In this document: positions 18,902-27,144 of the stretch, piece by piece
How positions within the stretch are numbered: the stretch's first letter is position 1
How the letters are laid out: every line of letters begins with the position of its first letter
Assembly: GCF_902506655.1 (NCBI RefSeq)
Contig: NZ_LR734815.1
Location: 1-64,000 of the forward strand
DNA length: 64,000 bases
Direction: 5' to 3'
From: Marinoscillum sp. 108
GTDB taxonomy: Bacteria > Bacteroidota > Bacteroidia > Cytophagales > Cyclobacteriaceae
Notes under the pieces: model-generated
Told to the model about the DNA's origin: nothing
Seen by the model: only the letters and a program-made list of their open reading frames with translations
The model's database searches: none
Position numbers and translations under genes: made by a program

Positions 18902-20296
18902 CTAGAAATTAAAATAATTTTTAGCATTGTGATAACAGATATTCTGAACCTGAGCACCCAGCCATTCCATATCGCCAGGCAACTCCCCATTCTCCACATC
19001 CTTTCCGATCATATTGCAGAGTATCCGTCTGAAATACTCATGCCTCGGAAAGGAAAGAAAGCTCCGACTGTCCGTAAGCATGCCCACAAATCGACTGAGC
19101 AGACCCATGTTGGACAGGGCATTGATCTGCCTCTCCATCCCATCTTTCTGATCCAGAAACCACCAGCCAGAACCATACTGCAGCTTACCTGCAACGGAAC
19201 CATCATTGAAGTTTCCAATCATAGTGGCCATGGCTTCATTGTCCGCCGGATTGAGGTTATACAGTATTGTTTTCGCCAGTTGATCGGTATTATCCAATCT
19301 ATCCAGAAAACGACTAATGGCTTTGACCTGTGAAAAATCACCAATGGAGTCAAATCCGGTATCGGGCCCCAGGGTCCGCATCATCCGGGTGTTGTTATTG
19401 CGAATGGCTCCTAAATGAAACTGCTGAGTCCATCCTTTGGCATGGTACATCTTACTCAATTCTACCAGAAGCGCCATTTTAAACTGCTGAACCTGATAAC
19501 CGGAGAGGGTATCGCCCTTGAGTATCAACTCGAAAAGTTCAGACGGATCTGCCGCCCCCAACTCATAGAGCTGCTCCAACCCGTGATCAGACAAACGCCC
19601 CCCCACTTCATGAAAAAAATCAATTCGCTGTTGTGAGGCTTTTAACAAATCTTCAAATGAAGCAATCCCAAATCCAACCAGTTCTTCCAGTTTTCTCAGA
19701 TAACTTTTGTAAGCCTTTGGGTTCTCCACCGCATAGAGGTTGTCCGGTCTGAAAGTGGGCAACACCTTAATCGGGAACCCCTCCTGCTGAAGTTGCAAAT
19801 GATATTCCAGATTTGAAATGGGATCATCAGTGGTACAGACAACTGTTACGTTCATCTTAGCCATGAGGCTCCGCACCGAAAATTCCGGAGTATTGAGTTT
19901 GGAAGATGCCTCCTGATAAATCTGCTTGCCTGAAGCTGGCTTCAGAATGTCTTTAATGCCAAAATAGCGCTGGAGCTCCAGGTGTGTCCAGTGATACAAA
20001 GGATTTCTGAGGGTATCGGGCACTGTGGCCGCCCACTGCTCAAATTTCTCTTCAGGAGATTTGTTTCCGGTCACAAAGGACTCATCCACACCGTTGGTAC
20101 GCATGGCGCGCCATTTGTAATGATCCCCTTCCAGCCAGGCCTCAGTGATATTATTGAATATCCGGTCTTCCGCTATGTCTTTTGGAGACAGGTGACAGTG
20201 GTAATCGATAATGGGCATTTGCGCCGCATAGTCGTGATAGAGGGTCTGCGCCGTTTTGGTTTCTAATAAAAAATCCTCACCAAGAAATTCTTTCAT
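18902..20296 (-). CDS. uxaC: Glucuronate/galacturonate isomerase
   Basis: This ~464-residue cytoplasmic enzyme of the amidohydrolase superfamily converts D-galacturonate to tagaturonate and D-glucuronate to fructuronate. Motifs seen are DYHCHLSPKDIAEDR (metal-binding HxH, ~residue 30), the EAWLEGDHYKWRAMR segment, CTTDDP, FHLGAIRNNN, and the C-terminal MLTDSRSFLSFPRHEYFRR. Length is usual for the family. The ATG at 20296 (MKEFLGEDFLLET) is preferred over a TTG at 20302. It supplies tagaturonate to UxaB encoded at 41155, so the pathway is split over two loci in this window. A long-stem hairpin separates it from kduD. Confidence 0.95.
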   Translation of the reverse strand: MKEFLGEDFLLETKTAQTLYHDYAAQMPIIDYHCHLSPKDIAEDRIFNNITEAWLEGDHYKWRAMRTNGVDESFVTGNKSPEEKFEQWAATVPDTLRNPLYHWTHLELQRYFGIKDILKPASGKQIYQEASSKLNTPEFSVRSLMAKMNVTVVCTTDDPISNLEYHLQLQQEGFPIKVLPTFRPDNLYAVENPKAYKSYLRKLEELVGFGIASFEDLLKASQQRIDFFHEVGGRLSDHGLEQLYELGAADPSELFELILKGDTLSGYQVQQFKMALLVELSKMYHAKGWTQQFHLGAIRNNNTRMMRTLGPDTGFDSIGDFSQVKAISRFLDRLDNTDQLAKTILYNLNPADNEAMATMIGNFNDGSVAGKLQYGSGWWFLDQKDGMERQINALSNMGLLSRFVGMLTDSRSFLSFPRHEYFRRILCNMIGKDVENGELPGDMEWLGAQVQNICYHNAKNYFNF

Positions 20297-20324
20297 CTCC
20301 AAATTTTAGTGTTCAGTGTTTAGT

Positions 20325-20398
20325 AAAAGAAGCCGGTGAAGAACTCGTATGAAGTATGAAGAAGTAATACAATTTTATTCCTTCACCGGGCTTCTTTT
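20325..20398 (-). terminator. Intra-operon hairpin between kduD and uxaC
   Basis: The arms AAAAGAAGCCGGTGAAG (20325-20341) and CTTCACCGGGCTTCTTTT (20381-20398) pair over about 17 bp with one bulged base, around a 39-base loop. On the minus strand the stem ends in T residues. It may act as a partial terminator or mRNA-stability element, lowering expression of uxaC and later genes relative to kduID. The long loop makes it less efficient than a classic terminator. Confidence 0.5.
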
Positions 20399-20407
20399 AA
20401 ATCTTGA

Positions 20408-21175
20408 TTATCGGCCCATCCAGCCACCATCTACGGTGACGATGGACCCATTCATATAGTTAGACGCATCGCTGGCCAAAAAGACCGCCGGCCCCTTAAA
20501 ATCTTCAGGATCTCCCCATCTGGCCTGAGGAATTCTGCTCAAAATAGAATCGCTCCGGTCTGCATCCGACCTAAGTGCCTTGGTATTGTCTGTAGCAATA
20601 TAACCAGGAGCGATGGCATTCACGTTGATTCCTTTCGAAGCCCACTCGTTTGAAAGGGCCATATTCAGCTGGCCAATTGCACCTTTACTGGCTGCATATC
20701 CGGGCACCGTGATCCCTCCCTGAAAGGTAAGGAGTGATGCAATAAAGATAATTTTCCCTTTACCCTTGGCTATCATGTGTTTACCTACCTCACGGGAGAT
20801 CACAAACTGGGAATTCAGATTCACCTCGATCACTTCATCCCAATACTCGTCTGGGTGTTCTGCTGCGGGCTTTCTCATGATGGTGCCTGCATTGTTCACC
20901 AGTATGTCTATCTCACTATTCTCATCCATCAACTTTCTTAAAAAAGCGTGGACAGACTCCCGATCTGAAAAATCACTCTGATAGGCTTTGAAGGACCTAC
21001 CACGGGCCTGAATAGCCTTCTCTACTTCACTACCTGAAAGCTCCAATGAGGCCGAAACACCAATAATGTCCGCTCCTGCTTCTGCCAATCCCTCTGCGAT
21101 GGCCTTACCAATGCCCCGCTTGCAACCGGTCACCAGGGCCGTCTTTCCGGCCAAACTAAATGAGTCTAATACCAT
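20408..21175 (-). CDS. kduD: 2-dehydro-3-deoxy-D-gluconate 5-dehydrogenase (SDR)
   Basis: This 255-residue classical SDR has the NAD motif TGCKRGIGKAIAEGLAEAG (~15-33), NNAG at ~92, catalytic Ser in IASLL and YAASK (~160). The C-terminal end SNYMNGSIVTVDGGWMGR is diagnostic of KduD. It reduces 2,5-diketo-3-deoxygluconate, made by KduI, to KDG. The gene follows kduI with a 1-bp stop/start overlap at 21175. It handles the unsaturated uronates released by the pectate lyases and GH105 encoded further right. Confidence 0.93.
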   Translation of the reverse strand: MVLDSFSLAGKTALVTGCKRGIGKAIAEGLAEAGADIIGVSASLELSGSEVEKAIQARGRSFKAYQSDFSDRESVHAFLRKLMDENSEIDILVNNAGTIMRKPAAEHPDEYWDEVIEVNLNSQFVISREVGKHMIAKGKGKIIFIASLLTFQGGITVPGYAASKGAIGQLNMALSNEWASKGINVNAIAPGYIATDNTKALRSDADRSDSILSRIPQARWGDPEDFKGPAVFLASDASNYMNGSIVTVDGGWMGR

Positions 21176-22011
21176 TATCGTATTGCTTTAACGTCCTGAC
21201 CATCCATGTCCGTGAAAGCTTTGTTTTCACCAGCCATGGCCCAGATAAAAGAATAATTGGAAGTACCCGCCCCGGAGTGAATAGACCACTCTGGCGAAAT
21301 GACCGCCTGCTTATTGTGAATGGCGATGTGGCGTGTCTCCTGAGGGTCTCCCATGAAGTGCATGACCAACTGATCATCAGCCAGGTCGAAATAATAATAA
21401 ACCTCCATGCGTCGAAGGTGCGTGTGTGGTGGGAAAGTGTTCCAAATACTTCCTGTCTTCAAGGCAGTGAAGCCCATCACCAGCTGGCAACTCTGAATGC
21501 CCCCCTCGTGTATAAACTGGTAAATAGTCCGCTCATTGCAATTTTCCTTCGTTCCCAGATTGACCTCATTCGCATCAGCCAGACCTGCTTTCACAGTTGG
21601 GTACTCATGATGTGCGGGGCATGAATTCACAAAGAATTCTGCCGGGGTAGCAGCATTGCTGCTTGCAAAAGTGATTTCTTTTTTGCCCTTTCCTACATAA
21701 AGACATTCCTTGTTGGCCAGGGTGAAAGACTCTCCGTCTACAACCACCACACCTTCTCCTCCGGTATTGATGATCCCCAATTCACGACGCTCCAGGAAGT
21801 AGGCAGCTTTGGTAAGGTCCTCGTATACGGGCAGCTTGATGGCCTCCTTAAGGGGCATCACACCGATAGTGACCATACGATCATACATAGAATAAACCGC
21901 AGTGATCTCACCGGGCTGCATCACCTCAGGAATCAAAAACTCTTGTCTGATGTCTTCAGTCGTGTAGTTAAGAAAGTCATTGGGATTGGTAGAAAAGCGT
22001 ATTTGATTCAT
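21175..22011 (-). CDS. kduI: 5-keto-4-deoxyuronate isomerase
   Basis: This 278-residue cupin enzyme isomerises 5-keto-4-deoxyuronate (the spontaneous product of unsaturated galacturonate) to 2,5-diketo-3-deoxygluconate. Length equals the family norm when the ATG at 22011 (MNQIRFSTNP) is used. The frame extends upstream to 22080, but those 23 basic residues are foreign to the family and lie in the leader. Family features are the FPPHTHLRRMEVYYYFDL metal site (His, His, Glu), WSIHSGAGTSNYSFIWAMAGEN and the final segment MDGQDVKAIR. It is the first gene of the uronate operon; a palindromic operator lies ~95 bp upstream. Confidence 0.95.
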   Translation of the reverse strand: MNQIRFSTNPNDFLNYTTEDIRQEFLIPEVMQPGEITAVYSMYDRMVTIGVMPLKEAIKLPVYEDLTKAAYFLERRELGIINTGGEGVVVVDGESFTLANKECLYVGKGKKEITFASSNAATPAEFFVNSCPAHHEYPTVKAGLADANEVNLGTKENCNERTIYQFIHEGGIQSCQLVMGFTALKTGSIWNTFPPHTHLRRMEVYYYFDLADDQLVMHFMGDPQETRHIAIHNKQAVISPEWSIHSGAGTSNYSFIWAMAGENKAFTDMDGQDVKAIR

Positions 22012-22104
22012 CCGATAATAAGATTTTAATAAATGCAAAATTGATCTCAGGCGCCTGTGGCACCGTCTTTCATGTGACATGAGGCTCGACCCTCGATTTT
22101 AATA

Positions 22105-22123
22105 CTGTGTAATTTATACACAG
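22105..22123. promoter_or_regulatory. Palindromic operator before kduI (probable Nudix-type regulator site)
   Basis: The 19-mer CTGTGTAATTTATACACAG has perfect 7-bp arms (CTGTGTA and TACACAG) around a 5-bp AT centre. It lies between the stop of the Nudix-like regulator gene and the start of kduI, in an AT-rich promoter-like stretch. It is unlike the LacI-type sites elsewhere in this window. Assignment to the adjacent Nudix-fold regulator is inferred from position. Confidence 0.6.
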
Positions 22124-22197
22124 TTTAATGAATTCACAATAAGTCAACACTTTTTATAGCTTATTTTATCATTATCAAAGAATATCTCCTTAAATAT

Positions 22198-22752
22198 CTA
22201 TTTCTTGATTCGATAGAGTTCCGGCCCACCCTTCACTCCTATCTTCTTTTCATTGGTAGGAATCACCAACCCTGACTGAAGAATCTTCTTTCGGAAATTT
22301 CTCCGATCAAGCGTTTCGTCCAGGATGCTTTCATAAAGATCCTGCAGTTCTTTCAATGTAAACTTGTCTGGAAGCAATTCTCCAAAGATGAGATTTTGAT
22401 CAAGGCTGCCCCTCAGTTTATGCAGCGCATCTACGGCCAGTTGATCATGATCAAAGCCCAGTTTTGGAAGTTTTGAAAGTGAATACCATTGTACATCAGA
22501 CACATAATTCTTAGCGATTACCGGATGGTTTTCTGGTTTGATCAGGGCATAAAAGCACACAGTGAGCACACGCTTCACCGGGTGCCTGTCCACACTACTA
22601 TACGCCTTCACCTGCTCCTGATGTACATCGTGGATTCCTGTGAGGTTGAAAAGTACATTATTCACGGACTCTTCCAGGGTATGGCCCTCATCCATAATAC
22701 CCCCCGGGAGCATCCACTGATCTTTAAATGGATCAATCGCCCGCTTGACCAA
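22198..22752 (-). CDS. Nudix-fold (NrtR/AraR-type) transcriptional regulator of uronate genes
   Basis: The first ~110 residues form a Nudix fold (FKDQWMLPGGIMDEGHTLEES) and the last ~75 a winged helix with the NrtR-type segment FTLKELQDLYESILDETLDRRNFRKK. The Nudix box is degenerate: in the stretch ending VLFNLTGI the catalytic Arg-Glu and Glu-Glu positions are Asn-Val and Asn-Leu. It should therefore bind rather than hydrolyse its ligand, as in the arabinose regulator AraR of Bacteroides. The 5' end is uncertain. The TTG at 22752 gives 184 residues but removes the first beta strand. Clear family sequence (TVDCAVFGF) continues upstream in frame to at least ~22830, and the frame stays open to a stop at 22873-22875 with only CTG (22857, 22872) or ATT (22842) as possible starts. 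Confidence 0.8.
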   Translation of the reverse strand: MVKRAIDPFKDQWMLPGGIMDEGHTLEESVNNVLFNLTGIHDVHQEQVKAYSSVDRHPVKRVLTVCFYALIKPENHPVIAKNYVSDVQWYSLSKLPKLGFDHDQLAVDALHKLRGSLDQNLIFGELLPDKFTLKELQDLYESILDETLDRRNFRKKILQSGLVIPTNEKKIGVKGGPELYRIKK

Positions 22753-22857
22753 AAGCAGCCTGAGTTCATTGTCCTGAAAGCCAAAAACGGCACAGTCTAC
22801 TGTGATGGTGCACTCGTACGAGCTAGAGGATACGGTAGTAATGGTTAGTGATTCCAG

Positions 22858-23061
22858 TGTCTTGTGATTCAGTTAGTGATCGATCAAAATTAAGAAAAAA
22901 GATTTCCCACATCCTAATTATACATAATTGACCTGTCTGATGCTTTAAAATCATTCAATGCCACCCATATGAGCAGTTTAATAAAACCCGGCTCCCTTGG
23001 AGCCGGGTATGTGACCAACCAAAATGGCTGATCTGCCTTAGTATCCTTAAATATTGGCCTC
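22858..23061. other. Intergenic region upstream of the Nudix regulator
   Basis: This AT-rich spacer between the PL9 gene stop and the regulator's 5' end contains one strong hairpin (listed separately, 22986-23008). It probably also holds the regulator promoter. I see no small ORF or second palindrome matching CTGTGTA/TACACAG here. Confidence 0.5.
22986..23008 (-). terminator. Terminator-like hairpin after the PL9 lyase gene
   Basis: A perfect 10-bp GC-rich stem pairs ACCCGGCTCC (22986-22995) with GGAGCCGGGT (22999-23008) around CTT. On the minus strand it is followed by a short T-rich stretch (TTTTATT). It lies 54 bp past the PL9 stop and probably ends the pectin susC operon. Confidence 0.75.
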
Positions 23062-24816
23062 TTACTTGTGCTCAAAAGCTCCAAGGTCCGGTGCTGAACC
23101 GGAATAGTCCAAACCTACATCTACCCCTTTATCTATTAGATCACTATCAGATTGGAGGTACAGGTATTGCACATCGGGCAGGCTACCATCTGCCTTTCTA
23201 GGAGCAGACAGTGCATCCAGATCAATACTTACAAAATCTATCGCAGAAGCCTCCAGACCATCCTGCCAACTGTTATTGGTAATATCAGTGGCTGTGGCTT
23301 GGTAACTATCCCCACTACCGCCCGCAAATGACAAACTGTTTTTGATGGTGAGCGATGATGCAATGTTGGAGCTCCCAAAATTGATATTTCGCCCGTTGCT
23401 GTGAGCTGAGCAGTTATACATGATCACTGTACCCCTATTGCTATTGTGATCAAATCCATCTACAATATTGCCGGCGGCAATACAATTGGTATATAGGGCA
23501 TTGTGTTTCAGAAGCTTATCATCACTACCCCCCGTTTTAAAACCATTACCATCGCCACCACCAATGGTTCCATCTTTTAGCATCCCATTTTTGAATGCCC
23601 AGCAATTCACGTAGGTGGTCGTAATGTTATCCGCTCCGCGCAGGTATCCATCCCATCCATCATCGAGGTTTTGCCAGGCTCTGCACCCAATAAATTTGTT
23701 GCCATCTCCTGCATCCAGCTTGCAGGCAAAACCATCAGCATTTTCGATGGAGGAATCTGCATTATAAAACGAATCACAATTCAATACGGTGTTGTGGCTT
23801 GCACCATTACCAATCTGAAGACCGGTGTCTGCATTTTCAGAAAAAGTACAAAACTCTACCAGGTTGTAATTTCCGCTGATAAACATCCCATTGTCTCCCG
23901 CACCAAAAACATCAATACCCTTTACATACCAGTAGTCACCGGATAGTTGTAAGCCACGGTTACCGGAGTTTTCGGCCATCGATGAGAAATCAAATTTTGG
24001 TCGTTCTGTATCCTGAGGATGGGCAATGAGTGAAATCAAATTACCCTCAGCCCCATCACGGCTTAGGTTAATCTTGGTGGAGAAAGTGTAAGTGCCTCCT
24101 CGGATATAGATTTTATCCCCAGGATTTGCATTGACAATCGCATTGAGAATGTCCTCAGCTGTACCCACGATGGTTCCGTCGGTACCTTCAAGCACCCCTG
24201 AGATAGAAACATTTTTCTCACCCACTATTCCTGATGCATCTGTGGCCGATGCTCGCACAGTGACAGATCCATTTTTAAGGGGGGTCAAATCACCTGATGC
24301 TGAGATGTTTGCCAGGGTTTCGTCCGAAACAGACCATACCACTGTTTGATTGTTAGCATTGATCGGTAAAACTTCAGCACTAAAGGCTTGGGATCTGCCA
24401 TCAGTAATATTATTTCCTGTTATCGAGATATGCTCCACCAATACCACCGGAGCCATTATACCGGACACATTAAATGACTTCTGAGTGGTTACTCCAGAGC
24501 CGTCCTTTGCAGACGCTGTGACGGTAACCACCCCATTGGATACAGCTGTCAAAAGGCCATTTTCACTGATAGTGGCCACCGACTCATTTGATACTTTCCA
24601 TTCAACCATTTGATTGGATGCATTGACGGGAAGAATAACAGCCGTAAGCTGACTGGTTTCCCCGTCTTCTATAAAATCGCCTTTGATGGAAATGTGGCTA
24701 ACAAGTATCTGAAGCGGTTCCTCATTTTCCTTGCAGGACACAAAAATGACTAACAAACCAAGTAACAGACCAACTATGAATCCCGAATCAACCACTATGC
24801 CTCTTTCTATATCCAT
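23062..24816 (-). CDS. Pectate lyase PL9 lipoprotein with two Ig-like (BIG2) domains
   Basis: This 584-residue protein has a lipoprotein signal ending in IFVSC (Cys28). Two BIG2-type Ig domains lie at ~38-118 and ~125-205, each with an NxxVxWxVS(D/N)E core. A right-handed beta-helix of the PL9 type follows at ~215-584. PL9 signatures are GDKIYIRGGTYTFSTKINL, ENADGFACKLDAGDGNKFIG and CRAWQNLDDGWDGY, with Asp and Lys residues that bind Ca2+ and abstract the proton in family members. It would cut polygalacturonate by beta-elimination at the cell surface or periplasm, yielding unsaturated products for GH105 and KduI. The next gene's stop is 6 bp upstream, so it is co-transcribed with the esterase and PL1 genes. 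Confidence 0.9.
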   Translation of the reverse strand: MDIERGIVVDSGFIVGLLLGLLVIFVSCKENEEPLQILVSHISIKGDFIEDGETSQLTAVILPVNASNQMVEWKVSNESVATISENGLLTAVSNGVVTVTASAKDGSGVTTQKSFNVSGIMAPVVLVEHISITGNNITDGRSQAFSAEVLPINANNQTVVWSVSDETLANISASGDLTPLKNGSVTVRASATDASGIVGEKNVSISGVLEGTDGTIVGTAEDILNAIVNANPGDKIYIRGGTYTFSTKINLSRDGAEGNLISLIAHPQDTERPKFDFSSMAENSGNRGLQLSGDYWYVKGIDVFGAGDNGMFISGNYNLVEFCTFSENADTGLQIGNGASHNTVLNCDSFYNADSSIENADGFACKLDAGDGNKFIGCRAWQNLDDGWDGYLRGADNITTTYVNCWAFKNGMLKDGTIGGGDGNGFKTGGSDDKLLKHNALYTNCIAAGNIVDGFDHNSNRGTVIMYNCSAHSNGRNINFGSSNIASSLTIKNSLSFAGGSGDSYQATATDITNNSWQDGLEASAIDFVSIDLDALSAPRKADGSLPDVQYLYLQSDSDLIDKGVDVGLDYSGSAPDLGAFEHK

Positions 24817-24822
24817 TTAAGC

Positions 24823-25734
24823 TTAATTATCCTGCTCTAAAATTGTATCATTTAAAAATTTGATCACCTCCACCACAGTGGCTTCAAACCACGGTGACAG
24901 CAACCAAAAGGAATGAGGTGCATCTTCGAATACCCGAACTGCTGTATAGGTGCCGACTTCTTCCAAAACCTGCATGTATTCCTGTCTTCCAGCAAGAAAT
25001 CTTGGGTATTTACTTGCCAAAAATAAGGTAGGTGGTGTAGAGGCTGAGACATGTGTCAGTGCCGAAGCTTCCTGCCATAACTCAGGCACTTCCTCATAAG
25101 TACCTCCAAGCCATTGTGCAGCCATAGATCCTTCCTGTGAATCAGGATGTTTAAAAGCCAAAACTCCATCTATATCAACTATCGCCTGAACGTCGGTCGT
25201 AGTTCCCAGGAGGGCCGCCAACTGTCCACCAGCAGAACATCCCAGTACAACCATGCGGTTGGTATGCATACCCATTGTTCTCGATCGATCTCGCATCCAT
25301 TGCAGCGCATCCTTCAAATCGCCAATAGCCGCGGGATAGAGTGCCTCCATCGACAGGCGATATTCGGGCACCATCACCAAATAGCCCGCTTCTGCCAGTC
25401 GCTCAGCCATGGGAGTCATTAAGCCGGGCGATCCTGCTCTCCATCCTCCTCCATGAATCATCAAAATAGCGGCGGAAACCCTCTTCTCTTTAGGGATGAA
25501 AAGATTCGCCACCAAACTTCGGTACCCCAGATCTTTGTATGCCACATCAAAAGTGGACGTCACCGATTCCGGATCATTAGGTTCAACACCCTGAACATCC
25601 AAATTGGGATAATGTCTGAGTACTTTGGCAACTGTATTTGCTACGGTATAGCTTGTATCCCGGGGGACCTGTCCGACTACAACCCATCCTGCGATCAAAA
25701 GAAGGATTAATAGACTAGTTCTGAACCAACTCAT
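24823..25734 (-). CDS. Secreted alpha/beta-hydrolase, probable pectin-associated carbohydrate esterase
   Basis: This 303-residue protein has an N-terminal hydrophobic segment (residues 6-22) ending in VGQ, a signal peptide or anchor. The BD-FAE/esterase-like alpha/beta-hydrolase fold has the oxyanion motif ILMIHGGGWRAGSPG (~90-104) and the nucleophile elbow GCSAGG (Ser ~167). A late His lies in EDAPHSFWL, with an Asp at ~231-255. This set fits acyl esterases that remove acetyl or feruloyl groups from plant glycans. It overlaps the PL1 gene by 20 bp and precedes PL9 by 6 bp, so a pectin de-esterifying role is likely. The exact bond cleaved is not shown by the sequence. Confidence 0.8.
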   Translation of the reverse strand: MSWFRTSLLILLLIAGWVVVGQVPRDTSYTVANTVAKVLRHYPNLDVQGVEPNDPESVTSTFDVAYKDLGYRSLVANLFIPKEKRVSAAILMIHGGGWRAGSPGLMTPMAERLAEAGYLVMVPEYRLSMEALYPAAIGDLKDALQWMRDRSRTMGMHTNRMVVLGCSAGGQLAALLGTTTDVQAIVDIDGVLAFKHPDSQEGSMAAQWLGGTYEEVPELWQEASALTHVSASTPPTLFLASKYPRFLAGRQEYMQVLEEVGTYTAVRVFEDAPHSFWLLSPWFEATVVEVIKFLNDTILEQDN

Positions 25735-27025
25735 TCAAATAGACCTCAATGTTTGTATAATGCTCCATCAACCCAATCTCAGCAGAATCATCTTTTTTCA
25801 TATTCAGATGCCTTCTTTTTTCCCATTTGTCAGGCATACCATCCCGGTCAGTGTCCTTTGGAGCTTTTTCTGATTGCAGTACCGGCCAGCCCCCAACCTG
25901 AGTTTGTGAGTCAATAATTCCGTTATTCCCGAAAGTCGCTTTTCCTTCACGCACTTCTTCAACAATCCTTTGATCAACAGCATCCCGCCTATAACTAGCT
26001 CCGGCAGATTTCAGCACCCATTCAAAAGACGCTTTTGCTGATTGAGTAGTTACTGATGCCACTTCCAAAGGGTTTTCCAACCTGATCTGGCTCACCACGG
26101 CGTCCCCTCCATTCACTCCAGCCCAGTTGTTGTCAGAAACATGAGGATTTCCAATAAGCTCATTCCCTTCCAGATAAAAATGTCCATAAGGCTCATACGG
26201 ATCCAAAATTTTATCCACTTTGGATTCGGTAGCCGGGCCCGGTTTGTAGGTGTTGTTGATCAAATTATAATTTCCTTCTTCACCGCCATAACTGTTGTTT
26301 GATTTCCAGTTATAGATGACATTGTTACGAAAATCAGCGATTTCATGCTCGGGTTTCTTGTGATAACGAGCTCCCTGAAAACGCGGATTTCGACTGTTGT
26401 GATGTGCTAACAAATTGTGATGAAAACTGGCCTTTTTGCCTCCCCATATCCCACCATATCCATGGGTTCCTTTTTGATGCACAGAATTATTCAGGCTCTC
26501 AGAAATGATGCAATACTGTACAGTTACCAGCTCATTATCATAGATGGAGGCACTTTCATCTGTGCTCCAACTGAAGCTGCAGTGATCAATCATTAAGTTT
26601 CGATTGTCCATAGCACTCATGCCGTCATCCTGTACATTTCGTTCGTCTCCTAACCGGGAACGGATGTACCTGATAATTACATTGTCTCCTTTAACTTTCA
26701 GAGGATAATTTTTTAGTGTAATGCCATCACCGGGTGCTGATTGACCAGCGATAGTTACATTGCCATGGTTGATGTCGAGTGGCGATTCCAACTCAATATT
26801 CCCTGAAACGGCAAACAAAACAATTCTTGGATAATCCTCACGTAATGCTTCCCTTAAGCTTCCAGGACCAGAATCGTTAAGGTTTGTAACAACCAATACC
26901 TGACCACCACGTCCCCCTGAAGCATACCTACCGAACCCCTCCGCACCCGGAAAAGCAAGATCCTGAGATCGACAGATCATGTGAACCCCAAAAAACAAAA
27001 TGAAAAACAATGTACTATATCTCAT
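25715..27025 (-). CDS. Secreted pectate lyase, PL1 family
   Basis: This 436-residue protein uses the ATG at 27025 (MRYSTLFFILFFG), giving a normal signal peptide; the frame opens earlier at a TTG (27043). The mature N-terminus AFPGAEGFGRYASGGRGG and SGPGSLREALRE are hallmarks of the Bacteroidota/actinobacterial PL1 branch. The helix core carries VTIAGQSAPGDGITL, IDHCSFSWSTDES (Ca2+-binding Asp), and HHNLLAHHNSRNPRFQGAR, holding the catalytic Arg region. A C-terminal DTDRDGMPDKWE calcium-binding motif precedes the end. It cleaves homogalacturonan by beta-elimination. No T9SS tail is present. It is in the susC operon and overlaps the esterase gene by 20 bp. Confidence 0.9.
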   Translation of the reverse strand: MRYSTLFFILFFGVHMICRSQDLAFPGAEGFGRYASGGRGGQVLVVTNLNDSGPGSLREALREDYPRIVLFAVSGNIELESPLDINHGNVTIAGQSAPGDGITLKNYPLKVKGDNVIIRYIRSRLGDERNVQDDGMSAMDNRNLMIDHCSFSWSTDESASIYDNELVTVQYCIISESLNNSVHQKGTHGYGGIWGGKKASFHHNLLAHHNSRNPRFQGARYHKKPEHEIADFRNNVIYNWKSNNSYGGEEGNYNLINNTYKPGPATESKVDKILDPYEPYGHFYLEGNELIGNPHVSDNNWAGVNGGDAVVSQIRLENPLEVASVTTQSAKASFEWVLKSAGASYRRDAVDQRIVEEVREGKATFGNNGIIDSQTQVGGWPVLQSEKAPKDTDRDGMPDKWEKRRHLNMKKDDSAEIGLMEHYTNIEVYLNELVQN

Positions 27026-27092
27026 ATCCACTCTACTATCCAAACCTAGGGTTTTGATTCAATAAATTAGAAGCTTAACTGATAGCGGTAAT

Positions 27093-27123
27093 AGCAGGAA
27101 CACCACTAGGATGTTCCTGCTAC
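27093..27123 (-). terminator. Intra-operon hairpin between the T9SS repeat protein and PL1 genes
   Basis: A perfect 11-bp stem pairs TAGCAGGAACA (27093-27103) with TGTTCCTGCTA (27113-27123) around a 9-base loop. There is no T tract. It lies 22 bp past the stop of the T9SS repeat protein gene and before PL1, so partial termination or mRNA processing is likelier than full termination. Confidence 0.55.
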
Positions 27124-27144
27124 TTTCTGTATCTCCGCAGACTC

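Noticed and set aside
18731-19333. Open frame of 200 codons on the plus strand
   Set aside because: It is antisense to the kdgK start and uxaC 3' half, both well supported, and shows no domain.
22012-22080. Longer kduI starting at 22080
   Set aside because: The extra 23 residues are Arg-rich and foreign to KduI; the start at 22011 gives the family's 278-residue length.
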